From positions 186,001 to 250,000 of the forward strand of contig NZ_CP071795.1 in the NCBI RefSeq assembly GCF_017498485.1: a stretch of 64,000 nt of DNA. The letters are read 5' to 3'. How positions within the stretch are numbered: the first letter of the stretch is position 1; each line of letters begins with the position of its first letter. The notes below the pieces were generated by a model. The model was not told the origin of the DNA. It saw only the letters and a program-made list of their open reading frames with translations, and made no database searches. This stretch comes from Polaribacter batillariae. Lineage in GTDB: Bacteria; Bacteroidota; Bacteroidia; Flavobacteriales; Flavobacteriaceae. Below are positions 55,736 through 63,828 of this stretch, piece by piece. A program made the translations under genes and the position numbers.

Positions 55736-56478
55736 TGAAAAACCTTTTTTTACTCTTTTTTTGTTTGCTGTTTTTCGGAATTACAATTTCTCAAGAATTC
55801 GAAAAAGATTCTTTGGAAATCGTGCAAGACACTATTAAAAATTCGAAGCCTGTTGTAAAAGACTCTACAAAGTATGTAAAATCAGTTGACTATTCAGAAA
55901 AAAGAAAATTTACAGAGAATTTAAAAAATAAATATTCTGATAAGGACTTTATTTACACAGAAGAGGCAGAAGAAGAAGACTCCCCTCCTATGAGTTTAGG
56001 ATTTTTAAAAGCATTTGTTGCTTTTTTTAAGGTAATTTTTCCATTTCTGTTAGGTAGTTTTATTGTCTTTGTAATTCTTAAAATCGCTTTAGGAACTAAA
56101 ATTGGCTTCTGGAACTTTAACAAAGGCAAAAAGAAAACTACAGAAAAACTTGTTTATGAAGATGAAGATATTCATGAAATAGACTTAGAAACTTTATTAA
56201 ACAAAGCCATTGAAAATCATAATTATAGACTTGCAATTCGCTACTATTACTTATCTGTTTTAAAAGTTTTATCGAATAAACAATTAATCGAATACCATAA
56301 AGAAAAAACAAATTCCGAATATGTTTTTGAGCTAGAAAACAAAGAATTAAGAAAACAGTTTTCTTATCTTTCTTATGTTTACACCTATGTTTGGTATGGA
56401 GAATTTGTTATAGACAAAGAAAATTTCGAGAATGTGCAACAAAAATATAAATCATTTAAAAACACTGTTGACAAATGA
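55735..56478 (+). CDS. DUF4129-type membrane protein
   Basis: This 247-residue protein has a signal peptide (LFFCLLFFGITIS), an acidic linker (DSLEIV..., EEAEEEDSP), one membrane helix (about 90-115), and a cytoplasmic C-terminal DUF4129-like helical domain (LETLLNKAIENHNYRLAIRY, YVYTYVWYGEFVID). It overlaps both neighbours by 1 and 4 bp, so the cluster is translationally coupled. The family is linked to MoxR/DUF58 and to transglutaminase genes in many bacteria. Confidence 0.85.
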   Translation: MKNLFLLFFCLLFFGITISQEFEKDSLEIVQDTIKNSKPVVKDSTKYVKSVDYSEKRKFTENLKNKYSDKDFIYTEEAEEEDSPPMSLGFLKAFVAFFKVIFPFLLGSFIVFVILKIALGTKIGFWNFNKGKKKTTEKLVYEDEDIHEIDLETLLNKAIENHNYRLAIRYYYLSVLKVLSNKQLIEYHKEKTNSEYVFELENKELRKQFSYLSYVYTYVWYGEFVIDKENFENVQQKYKSFKNTVDK

Positions 56479-57686
56479 TAAAGTTTGCGTACATAAAATA
56501 TACTGCTATTTTATTACTGTTTGTGCTGTTCGCAAGCTGTAAAAAAACAAATTGGCAAGAAAATTTTCGAGAAAAAGAAAAAAGTCCGTTTGGTAATTAC
56601 ATTATTTCAGAAGAAGCTACTCATTTATTTCCAAGAGAAAAAATTACATTTTTAAAAGAAAATTTTTACGACTTTTTACTGTTCGATAATTTAGAAGATT
56701 CTACCAAAACTAGAAACTATGTGTTGATAAAGCACAGTGCTTACCATCAAACAAAAGAAGGAACAGACCAATTATTAGAGTTTGTATCACAAGGAAATTC
56801 AGCATTTATAGCCTTAAACTTTTTTAACGAAACATTTAAAGAAGCGCTAGAATTTACCACCAATAATTTAGATAAAGACGTTTGGAGTATAAAAGGTTTA
56901 AAGAAGTTAGAAGGCGAATTTTATTTAAAAAATCCTGATTTCGGTAAAGAACCCTTTAAATTTGATAGAAATATACGTAGAAATTACTTTCTTGAATATA
57001 GCAATACTAAAACCCAAGTCTTAGGAACCACAGTTGTTGGTGGAGAAAAAGTACCTAATTTTATAAAGGTGTATCATGGAAAAGGTGCTTTTTATTTGCA
57101 TACAAACCCTATTGTGTTTACCAATTATTATATGTTAAATGGTAAAGAAGAATATGCAGCAAACCTACTCTCTTACTTGCCTAGTCAAGAAATTTTGTGG
57201 GATGTACACACAAAATCAAGTAAATATTCTAATAATCATAAAAAGCAACCCTCTGTTTTTAAATTCTTTTTACAACACAAAACATTAACTTGGTTTTTAT
57301 TTGTTTCTTTGGCTGGTTTGTTGCTATTTATGCTTTTTAATGCAAGAAGAAAACAACGTGCAATTCCAGAAATACCAACAAATAAAAATACAACTGTGGC
57401 GTTTACACAAACCATTGCAAATTTGTATTTAAATGAAAAAGATCATAAGAATTTAGTTGATAAAAAAATTGCATACTTTTTAGAAAAAATTAGAACTAAA
57501 TATTTAATCAACACTAGTAATTTAAATACCGAATTTATTAAAAAACTAGCCGCAAAATCGGGTAACAATCTTCAAAAAACAAAATATTTAATCAATACAA
57601 TTATCACTTTAAATAAAAAGACAGAATGTTCTGAAGAAGAGTTAATTGGATTGCATAAAATGATAGAAAATTTCTTTAAAAAATAA
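56475..57686 (+). CDS. DUF4350-type lipoprotein/membrane protein
   Basis: The 403-residue protein has a lipobox-like N-terminus (LLLFVLFASC, Cys 22), a periplasmic domain (about 25-265) with TKTRNYVLIKHSAYHQTKEG and SAFIALNFF, one membrane helix at about 272-290 (WFLFVSLAGLLLFMLFNARRK), and a cytoplasmic tail with TVAFTQTIANLYLNEKDHKNL. DUF4350 proteins sit before MoxR and DUF58 genes. It starts 4 bp inside the previous gene and ends 3 bp before the MoxR gene. Confidence 0.85.
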   Translation: MIKFAYIKYTAILLLFVLFASCKKTNWQENFREKEKSPFGNYIISEEATHLFPREKITFLKENFYDFLLFDNLEDSTKTRNYVLIKHSAYHQTKEGTDQLLEFVSQGNSAFIALNFFNETFKEALEFTTNNLDKDVWSIKGLKKLEGEFYLKNPDFGKEPFKFDRNIRRNYFLEYSNTKTQVLGTTVVGGEKVPNFIKVYHGKGAFYLHTNPIVFTNYYMLNGKEEYAANLLSYLPSQEILWDVHTKSSKYSNNHKKQPSVFKFFLQHKTLTWFLFVSLAGLLLFMLFNARRKQRAIPEIPTNKNTTVAFTQTIANLYLNEKDHKNLVDKKIAYFLEKIRTKYLINTSNLNTEFIKKLAAKSGNNLQKTKYLINTIITLNKKTECSEEELIGLHKMIENFFKK

Positions 57687-57689
57687 TAT

Positions 57690-58694
57690 ATGGAAGCACA
57701 AAACAACGAACAAACCTCAGATAAAATAACGTTTGAAAACAGAATCGATTTAAAGGAATTACAAGAAAATGTTTTTCTGATAAAAAAGCAGTTAAAAAAA
57801 GTAATTGTAGGGCAAAAAGAGATGTTAGACTTATTGTTGGTTGCATTACTTTCAAACGGTCATGTTTTAATCGAAGGCGTTCCTGGAGTTGCCAAAACCA
57901 TTACCGCAAAACTACTTTCTAAGACAATTGCTGTCGATTTTAGTAGAATTCAGTTTACGCCAGATTTAATGCCTTCAGACATTTTAGGAACTTCCGTTTA
58001 CAATTTACAAACCACAGAATTTGAGTTTAAAAAAGGCCCTATTTTCTCGAACATGATTTTAATTGACGAAATTAATAGAGCTCCTGCAAAAACACAAGCG
58101 GCTTTGTTTGAAGTGATGGAAGAAAAACAAGTAACCATAGATGGCAAAACGTATAAAATGGAAGAACCTTTTGTAGTTTTAGCAACACAAAACCCTATAG
58201 AACAAGAAGGAACCTACAGATTGCCAGAAGCTCAATTAGATCGTTTTTTATTTAAAATTAATGTAGATTATCCAAATGCAGAAGAAGAATTTGACATTAT
58301 TTTAAAAGAACAAGCTTTACTAAATACCACCAAAATAAGTAAAATTGAAACGGTAATTTCTGCATCAAAAATTATGGAGTTTAGAGGTTTGGTCAATCAA
58401 ATTACAATTGAAGAAAATTTATTAAAATACATTGCAAATATTGTCGTGAACACACGTTCTAATTCATTTTTATATTTAGGAGCTTCACCAAGAGCAAGCA
58501 TTGCTATATTAGGCGCATCAAAAGCTTTTGCAGCCATAGAAGGAAGAGATTTTGTAACACCAGAAGATATTAAAAGAGCAACAATTCCTGTTTTAGAACA
58601 CAGGGTAATTGTAACACCAGAAAGAGAAATGGAAGGTTTAACGAGCAAACAAATAATCGAACAAATTATTGAAGCTGTAGAAATTCCTCGTTAG
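57690..58694 (+). CDS. MoxR-family AAA+ ATPase
   Basis: The 334-residue ATPase has Walker A GVPGVAKT (about 63-70), Walker B MILIDEINRAPAKTQAALFEVMEE (about 122-145), sensor 1 in VLATQNPIEQEGTYRLPEAQLDRF, and sensor 2 in GASPRASIA. These match the MRP subfamily. It is thought to act as a chaperone that matures or remodels a client, here probably with the DUF58 protein encoded downstream. It is part of a co-directional run starting at 54770. Confidence 0.95.
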   Translation: MEAQNNEQTSDKITFENRIDLKELQENVFLIKKQLKKVIVGQKEMLDLLLVALLSNGHVLIEGVPGVAKTITAKLLSKTIAVDFSRIQFTPDLMPSDILGTSVYNLQTTEFEFKKGPIFSNMILIDEINRAPAKTQAALFEVMEEKQVTIDGKTYKMEEPFVVLATQNPIEQEGTYRLPEAQLDRFLFKINVDYPNAEEEFDIILKEQALLNTTKISKIETVISASKIMEFRGLVNQITIEENLLKYIANIVVNTRSNSFLYLGASPRASIAILGASKAFAAIEGRDFVTPEDIKRATIPVLEHRVIVTPEREMEGLTSKQIIEQIIEAVEIPR

Positions 58695-58699
58695 TTTTT

Positions 58700-58830
58700 T
58701 AGTTAGCAGTTTTCAGTAGCAGTAGCAGTTTACAGTGACAGTAAAAAAAATGTGAAAGGATATAGTGTCGCAATTAACAATTACACGATTAAACAATTAC
58801 ACAATTACCGAAATAAACAATTAAACATTT
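58700..58830. repeat. CAGT-rich and ACAATTAC-rich spacer repeats
   Basis: The spacer holds CAGTTTTCAGTAGCAGTAG-type units and then repeated AACAATTACAC/ACAATTAAAC units. It is like the spacer at 5911-5960. Confidence 0.5.
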
Positions 58831-58840
58831 ACGCAACAAA

Positions 58841-60175
58841 TTGAAGCATTTTTACAAAACATTATTTTTACACAATAAATTCTTCTATTATTTAGGAGGA
58901 ATTGCAGTACTCTTTGTACTTGGTTTTTTTGTACCTATATTTTTCGAAGTTTCTAAAGTGTTGCTATTTGTACTTAGTTTTTTAGTTTTTATAGATTTGT
59001 TTTTGCTTTATAAAATCAAAAAAGGTGTTGCTATTACTCGTTTTTTACCTGAAAGGTTATCTAATGGAGATGAAAATAAAATTACCTTAAAAATTAACAA
59101 TAAATATGCCTTTAAAATACTTGTTTCTATTATTGAAGAATTACCATTTCAGTTTCAAAAAAGAGATTTTATTTTTCCTTTAACCTTAATTTCAAAAGAA
59201 GAAAAAAATCTTCATTATAATTTAAGACCCACAGAAAGAGGTGTTTATAATTTTGGTCATGTTAATGCTTATGTAAATTCACCTTTACAATTGGTTACTA
59301 AAAAATACGTTCTTGGAGAAGAAAAAACACTAAAATGCTACCCTTCTTTCTTAAAATTAAGAGGTTTTAATATCGCTTCTTTTACGAATCAGTCGATTTC
59401 TTATGGAACTAAAAAAATTAGAAGAATTGGGCATTCTTTAGAATTTGAACAAATTAAAGAATATGTATCTGGAGACGATATTCGAACTTTAAATTGGAAA
59501 GCAACTGCAAAAAGTAACCAATTAATGGTTAACCAATATGTAGAAGAAAAATCGCAACCAGTATATTCGATTATCGATAAAGGACGTGCCATGCAAATGC
59601 AATTTAACGAATTAAGTTTGTTAGATTACGCTATTAATGCAACCTTGGCAATAAGTAATGTAATTTTAAAAAAGCAAGACAAAGCTGGTATGTTGTCGTT
59701 TTCTAAAAAATTAGAAGATTGGATTGTCGCAGAAAAGCGAAGTTCGCAAATGTCGCTAATTTCAGAAACGCTCCACAACATAAAAACAGACTTTTCAGAG
59801 TCCGATTTTAGCACATTATACGCCGTTATTAAAAGAAAAATAACCCATAGAAGCTTGCTAATTATCTATACAAATTTCGAAACGATGGACGGTTTAAATA
59901 GGCAACTCAGCTATTTACGTGCGTTGGCAAAAAATCATTTAGTTTTGGTGGTTTTCTTTAAAAATACAGCGTTACAATCTTTAATAAACACAAAAGCAAA
60001 CAATATACAAGAGGTGTACGATAGCATTATTGCAGAAAAATTTATGTACGAAAAAATAAGTATCGTAAACGAATTAAAAAAATACGGAATTCAATCTGTA
60101 TTAACCTCTCCAGAAAATTTAACCGGAGATACTATTAATAAATATTTAGAATTTAAAGCTAGAGGGCTTTTTTGA
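58841..60175 (+). CDS. DUF58-family protein
   Basis: The 444-residue protein begins at a TTG codon (no ATG lies nearby in frame) with two membrane helices (about 10-55). A beta-domain follows and then the DUF58 core: GTKKIRRIGHSLEFEQIKEYVSGDDIRTLNWKATAK (a near-universal signature), followed by a vWA-like fold (QPVYSIIDKGRAM; LLIIYTNFETMDG). It partners MoxR ATPases. The vWA-like fold keeps Asp but not the full MIDAS motif. The role is unknown, probably envelope or protein-complex assembly. Confidence 0.92.
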   Translation: MKHFYKTLFLHNKFFYYLGGIAVLFVLGFFVPIFFEVSKVLLFVLSFLVFIDLFLLYKIKKGVAITRFLPERLSNGDENKITLKINNKYAFKILVSIIEELPFQFQKRDFIFPLTLISKEEKNLHYNLRPTERGVYNFGHVNAYVNSPLQLVTKKYVLGEEKTLKCYPSFLKLRGFNIASFTNQSISYGTKKIRRIGHSLEFEQIKEYVSGDDIRTLNWKATAKSNQLMVNQYVEEKSQPVYSIIDKGRAMQMQFNELSLLDYAINATLAISNVILKKQDKAGMLSFSKKLEDWIVAEKRSSQMSLISETLHNIKTDFSESDFSTLYAVIKRKITHRSLLIIYTNFETMDGLNRQLSYLRALAKNHLVLVVFFKNTALQSLINTKANNIQEVYDSIIAEKFMYEKISIVNELKKYGIQSVLTSPENLTGDTINKYLEFKARGLF

Positions 60176-60190
60176 TTTATTATTCAAGAA

Positions 60191-60309
60191 TGTCAGTTCG
60201 AGTGATTTTGAGGAACAAAAAATTGTATCGAGAACTATTTAAATGATAAAATGCTTATTCTCGATACAAATTTTACGCATTTCAAACATAAAATTTACTC
60301 GAATTGACA
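60191..60309. repeat. Dispersed nested hairpin (TGTCAGTTCGAGT type)
   Basis: TGTCAGTTCGAGT pairs with ACTCGAATTGACA, and inside it TTGTATCGAGAA pairs with TTCTCGATACAA. I recognise this as a common dispersed hairpin of Flavobacteriaceae. Confidence 0.7.
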
Positions 60310-60367
60310 AAATTTATCAAAATACACAACAGATATCAACAACTATTATTAATTAAACAACTAAAAA

Positions 60368-60709
60368 ATGAGTAATTTAAAATTGAAATTAAAAAAAGTA
60401 GATGCTACAAAATATGGAATTATTGTAGGAAGCGTAATGGCATTATTAACATTTATAATAATTTTTATAGGCTTTTTGTTCACTAGCTTAATCGGGTTTG
60501 GAAGCGGTATAGATAGTGGAGGATTAAGCGTATTATTTGGAGGAGGAATATTTATGGTAATTCTTGCACCAATTATGTATTTTGTTACGGGATTTATTTT
60601 TGGCTGGATTGGGTGTATGCTACTTAATTTTATACTAAAGAAAACTGGAGGTTTGGATATTGAGTTTGAAAAATCTGGTTTCGAAATTTCAGAAATTGGT
60701 AAAGAATAA
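60368..60709 (+). CDS. Small membrane protein of unknown function
   Basis: This 113-residue protein has two hydrophobic helices (about 15-42 and 55-85) separated by a Gly/Ser-rich loop (GFGSGIDSGGLS). The second reads GIFMVILAPIMYFVTGFIFGWIGCMLLNFIL. Its C-terminus is charged (DIEFEKSGFEISEIG). It resembles small DUF3566-like membrane proteins. It follows the MoxR/DUF58 cluster but is separated by a dispersed hairpin, so it is probably its own unit. Confidence 0.8.
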   Translation: MSNLKLKLKKVDATKYGIIVGSVMALLTFIIIFIGFLFTSLIGFGSGIDSGGLSVLFGGGIFMVILAPIMYFVTGFIFGWIGCMLLNFILKKTGGLDIEFEKSGFEISEIGKE

Positions 60710-60720
60710 ATTTCTTCATA

Positions 60721-60862
60721 AAAAAGAAGCTGTCTCGAAAGTAGTAAAATTTGTTATTTCGACGATAATGTAGAAATCTTATTCATTGAATTTCAGTATG
60801 ATAAATTTTTCGACTTAGCCCAAAATAACAGTTAAATTTACTTTTGTGACAGCCTCTTTTTA
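60721..60862 (+). terminator. Large imperfect hairpin between converging genes
   Basis: AAAAAGAAGCTGTC at 60721-60734 pairs with GACAGCCTCTTTTT at 60848-60861 with one mismatch, and further pairing runs inward. The inner part (TTATTTCGAC...GTAGAAATCTT) is related to the hairpin at 39400-39480. It may end transcription from both sides. Confidence 0.55.
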
Positions 60863-61333
60863 TTTACTTTTTTTCTAAAAGAAGTTCTTCCCAATTTCCA
60901 CCATAAGAAATTGAAGTTCTGTTAGTACTATTTATTCTTAAATCGCTTGTTTTATTAGCAAATAAAGTAAGTATGGCATTGTAATTTTCGCTTTTATCGT
61001 TAAAAGAATATTTAAGAATATACGCATTTTTTTTACTGTCATACACTTGATTGCTCTCTTTAGGAACACCTTCGAATTGAATGCCACCATCTGCATTATA
61101 GCCTCTCGATATTTGCTGCCGACCAAAATAGGGCAATTCTATATGCAAACTATCTCCTTTAATTCTAAAGAAATTAGAGTTTCCAACAAGATTAATATTG
61201 TTAGGAGTACTTCCTGGGGGTAATATATTTTCGATACCTATTACATTGTTATTTAATCCTAAAGGATTTGCCCAATTAAAAACTACTTCAATTTTTTTAT
61301 TGTTTACGGTTTCTTTTAACCTACTTATACCAT

Positions 61334-61917
61334 TTAAACATTGAAACTACTGTAAAAGGGTTTTAGATAAATTTCATAACCAGTTATGGACTTAATCGTA
61401 TTCTGACTCATATCATTAACAAGTTGTTCAATTTTTGATTCAAGTATATCTAAAGTGTCATAGATTTTCATAGCGATTTTGCTTTTTAGATATTGCCATA
61501 TTTTTTCAGCAGGGTTTAGTTCTGGGCAGTATGGTGGGATTGGCAATAAGATAATATTATCAGGTAGTTTTACATCTTTAGTAGAATGGAAAGCTGCATT
61601 ATCGATTATAATAATTTTGAGTTCTGATGGATTGTAAGTACTCAAGTCGTTAAGATACTGTACAAAAAAGTCTTTACATACAGTATCAGTTATCATACAG
61701 AAATGCTCACCTGTTATAGGTGAAAAGCTTCCCCACAACCATTTACTTTGATAACTGTGCTTGTATTTACCTATAGGCTTTATACCTTTAGCAGTGATAA
61801 CTTTTTTCTGTTTGGTAATTAATCCAAACCTACTCTCATCCTGAAAATATAGATTTACAGAAGTATGCTTATTGTTATTGAGTTTAAGTCTAAATAATTC
61901 AAATGATTTTTTAAGGT
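61334..61917 (-). CDS. IS630-family transposase OrfB (DDE part)
   Basis: The frame is open from the slippery run at 61917-61927 to a stop whose last bases are the target TA. It has SVNLYFQDESRFGLIT (D), IIIIDNAAFHS (D) and CPELNPAEKIWQYLK (E), the DDE catalytic triad of IS630/Tc1-type enzymes. No good start exists, so expression probably depends on a -1 frameshift from OrfA at the T5-A6 run. Confidence 0.88.
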
Positions 61918-62440
61918 TTTTTAAAAACCGCTTCGGCTCTTGGGTCTTTTTTGTAATGAGACTTCCTTGATACTTTTAGTCTAGATTTATGTTTACGCCT
62001 ACAATGTGCATAAAGCGTCCCATAATCAATCGTCTCACTAAAAGTAGCCTCTATAAGACCTTGAAGCTCCACATAAGAGGTAACTGTTGTTTGTGGATTG
62101 GTTAATTGGGTAGCTATAAAATCAATAACCCTCTCAGAAATAACACGAGTGTTATTACCGCCTACTTTTATGGTAATTAATTCTGAAAGACCGTAGCTAT
62201 TATAGGTTTTTAACCATTCTCTAATTGTCTTTTCTGTAAAACCCAATTTATAAGCTAACTGACTTTGGTAAACTACCTTACCTTGCTTTACTAAAATAAG
62301 AACTTTCAAACGACCTCGTTCACGTTCCGATTTTGCTTTTCTTAATAGTGAACTCAATTCTTCTTCACTCTCTTTTACTGTAATATTTATCTGTTTTGGC
62401 ATAAAAACAAGATACAAAATATTACAGTAATATCAAAGTT
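61337..62440 (-). mobile_element. IS630-family insertion sequence
   Basis: The element is about 1104 bp and flanked by a duplicated TA (61335-61336 and 62441-62442), the invariant IS630 target. Its ends are inverted repeats with AAC.TTGA.A.TACTGTAA in common. Two frames are read by -1 frameshifting. It interrupts a DUF4251-type gene. Confidence 0.9.
61911..62402 (-). CDS. IS630-family transposase OrfA (helix-turn-helix part)
   Basis: From the ATG at 62402 (MPKQINITVKESEEEL) it encodes 163 residues with two HTH regions: SQLAYKLGFTEKTIREWLKTY and the winged-helix-like YVELQGLIEATFSETIDYGTLYAHCRRK. It ends in AEAVFKKP at a GTTTTTAAAAAACC run, where a -1 slip enters OrfB. Confidence 0.88.
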   Translation of the reverse strand: MPKQINITVKESEEELSSLLRKAKSERERGRLKVLILVKQGKVVYQSQLAYKLGFTEKTIREWLKTYNSYGLSELITIKVGGNNTRVISERVIDFIATQLTNPQTTVTSYVELQGLIEATFSETIDYGTLYAHCRRKHKSRLKVSRKSHYKKDPRAEAVFKKP

Positions 62441-62542
62441 TATTTAGTATTATTTCTAAAGGTGTTGAGGTATTTTTAAGGTTACCACAACTTATAAAAG
62501 CGACTAAAAAACATAATGTTGCTATTCTCATCATAAAATAAT

Positions 62543-62662
62543 TTATTGTTGTTGTACATCTCCTTTACTTCTAGGTATAAATATTACTTCCATTGACTTT
62601 GAAACATAGTCAAAATGTTTTTTTATACTCTTGCGTAGAGTGGAAATAGTTACTACTCTCAT
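62543..62662 (-). pseudogene. Truncated YefM/Phd-type antitoxin
   Basis: The ATG at 62662 opens MRVVTISTLRKSIKKHFDYV, then SKSMEVIFIPRSKGD, closely following the N-terminal DNA-binding half of YefM antitoxins. It ends after VQQQ at residue 39, where normal YefM continues for about 40 more residues. No YoeB-type toxin follows; the broken DUF4251 gene starts 8 bp later. It is a remnant of a toxin-antitoxin pair, though the short repressor half could still bind its operator. Confidence 0.7.
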
Positions 62663-62825
62663 AAAAATTAAATTTAATTGTACCGTATTTTGTACAAATA
62701 AATGTAGAATATTTGCACCAAATTTCCAAATGAGCAGAATTGTGAGCTTATTGCCAACAACTGTTAACACCCTAATTTACAAAATTCACTTTAAAAAACA
62801 TTTAAATATATCATAAATTAAATGC

Positions 62826-62833
62826 TATTTTTG
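62826..62833 (+). promoter_or_regulatory. Putative -7 element for the pseudouridine synthase gene
   Basis: TATTTTTG matches TAnnTTTG, 18 bases before the ATG at 62851, implying a very short leader. Confidence 0.45.
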
Positions 62834-62850
62834 AAAACCAAAAACAACCA

Positions 62851-63555
62851 ATGAGTGTACCTATTATTTTTGAAGATAAATACGTCTTATGTGTGAGCAA
62901 ACCCAATAATATGGTGGTGCATCATGCACATCATTCTAGAAATGTTGCCGAAGAAATGTCGCTTTTACAGTTGATAAAAGATAAAAAAGTACTCAAAGTA
63001 TATCCAATTCATAGGTTAGATAGAAAAACATCTGGAATTATCTTATTGGCCAAAGAAAAGGAGTATGTTTCTAAGTTTCAAGACTTGTTTACCAATAACG
63101 AAATCGAAAAAACGTATTATGGAATGGTTCGTGGTTTTTCTCCCGAATCAAAAAAAATAGATTCTCCTGTAAAAGGTAGAGACGCAAACGTGCATAAAGA
63201 AGCGTTAACATATTTAAAAACATTAGAAAAAATTACTTTAAAAATTCCTGTAAAACCTTACGATTCTTCACGTTACAGTTTGGTAGAATTCAAACCAAAA
63301 ACAGGAAGAATGCACCAATTGAGAGTACATGCCAATAAAATAAGTCATCCTCTAATTGGCGACCCCAAATATGGCGACAAAAATCATAACATCATGTTCG
63401 AAAAAAACTTTAATTGTACAAATATGTTTTTACACGCTGGGCAGTTGGAATTTGCGCATCCTTTTTCTTCAGAAAAATTAAACTTAAAAGCAAGTTTTCC
63501 TAAAGATTGGCTTCATTTATTTGATAAATTTTCATGGAAAAACCCATTAACTTAA
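62851..63555 (+). CDS. RluA-family pseudouridine synthase (TruC-like)
   Basis: This 234-residue enzyme has the catalytic motif YPIHRLDRKTSGIILLAK (catalytic Asp in HRLDR), YVLCVSKPNNMVVHH at the start, and FKPKTGRMHQLRVHANKISHPLIGDPKYG. There is no S4 domain, and the short length fits TruC, which modifies uridine 65 of tRNA, though another RNA target is possible. It is monocistronic, with a TAnnTTTG element close upstream. Confidence 0.92.
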   Translation: MSVPIIFEDKYVLCVSKPNNMVVHHAHHSRNVAEEMSLLQLIKDKKVLKVYPIHRLDRKTSGIILLAKEKEYVSKFQDLFTNNEIEKTYYGMVRGFSPESKKIDSPVKGRDANVHKEALTYLKTLEKITLKIPVKPYDSSRYSLVEFKPKTGRMHQLRVHANKISHPLIGDPKYGDKNHNIMFEKNFNCTNMFLHAGQLEFAHPFSSEKLNLKASFPKDWLHLFDKFSWKNPLT

Positions 63556-63619
63556 AAATTGCAACACAAATTCGTACAGAAATCACAGAAGTTCTTGAAG
63601 AAATAAACTTTGTAACTAC

Positions 63620-63805
63620 TTATTGTTCAATAGATTCAGAATGAAAAGCAATTAATTCTCCAGCCTTAAAAGTTGGAGAAATTTCTATGGGATTGCAACA
63701 AACCTCGCAATCTTCGATATAAGTTTGTTTGCAAACACTTGCATCTAAAATCATGGAAATCTCTTCCCAACAGTATGGACATTGAAAAAAATGTTCTTGT
63801 TCCAC
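63620..63805 (-). CDS. CPXCG-motif zinc-ribbon-like small protein
   Basis: This 61-residue protein has FQCPYCWEEI near the start and CEVCCNP later, giving two CxxC pairs that could bind one zinc ion. It matches the family annotated as CPXCG motif-containing cysteine-rich protein, with W in place of G. Function unknown. It lies 23 bp upstream of nothing else in its own direction except the E1 gene stop, so it may follow that gene in one transcript. Confidence 0.85.
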   Translation of the reverse strand: MEQEHFFQCPYCWEEISMILDASVCKQTYIEDCEVCCNPIEISPTFKAGELIAFHSESIEQ

Positions 63806-63828
63806 TACCCTATTACTTTTTATTGAAA

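Larger units (their letters stand above)
60864..62534 (-). pseudogene. DUF4251-type lipoprotein gene interrupted by IS630
   Basis: The 5' part starts at the ATG at 62534 with a lipoprotein signal (MMRIATLCFLVAFISC) and runs to the TA at 62441-62442. The 3' part resumes at the matching TA at 61335-61336 and ends at 60864 (with HIELPYFGRQQISRGYNADG and YNAILTLFANKTS). Removing the IS and one TA restores one frame exactly (…EIILNNGISRLKETVNN…). The restored protein has about 190 residues and resembles DUF4251 proteins. The stretch 60864-61148 alone is not a real gene. Confidence 0.85.

Noticed and set aside
60864..61148. A 94-residue gene starting MHIELPYFG
   Set aside because: The codon is internal to the interrupted DUF4251-type gene, whose frame is open well upstream.
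61334..61738. A 134-residue frame as a separate gene starting MWGSFSPITG
   Set aside because: It is the C-terminal part of IS630 OrfB; the frame is open upstream to the slippery run and contains the first catalytic Asp there.
63534..63644. 36-codon plus-strand frame starting MEKPINLKIATQ
   Set aside because: It overlaps the pseudouridine synthase end and the CPXCG gene end. It reads like protein but is too short and unsupported to call.
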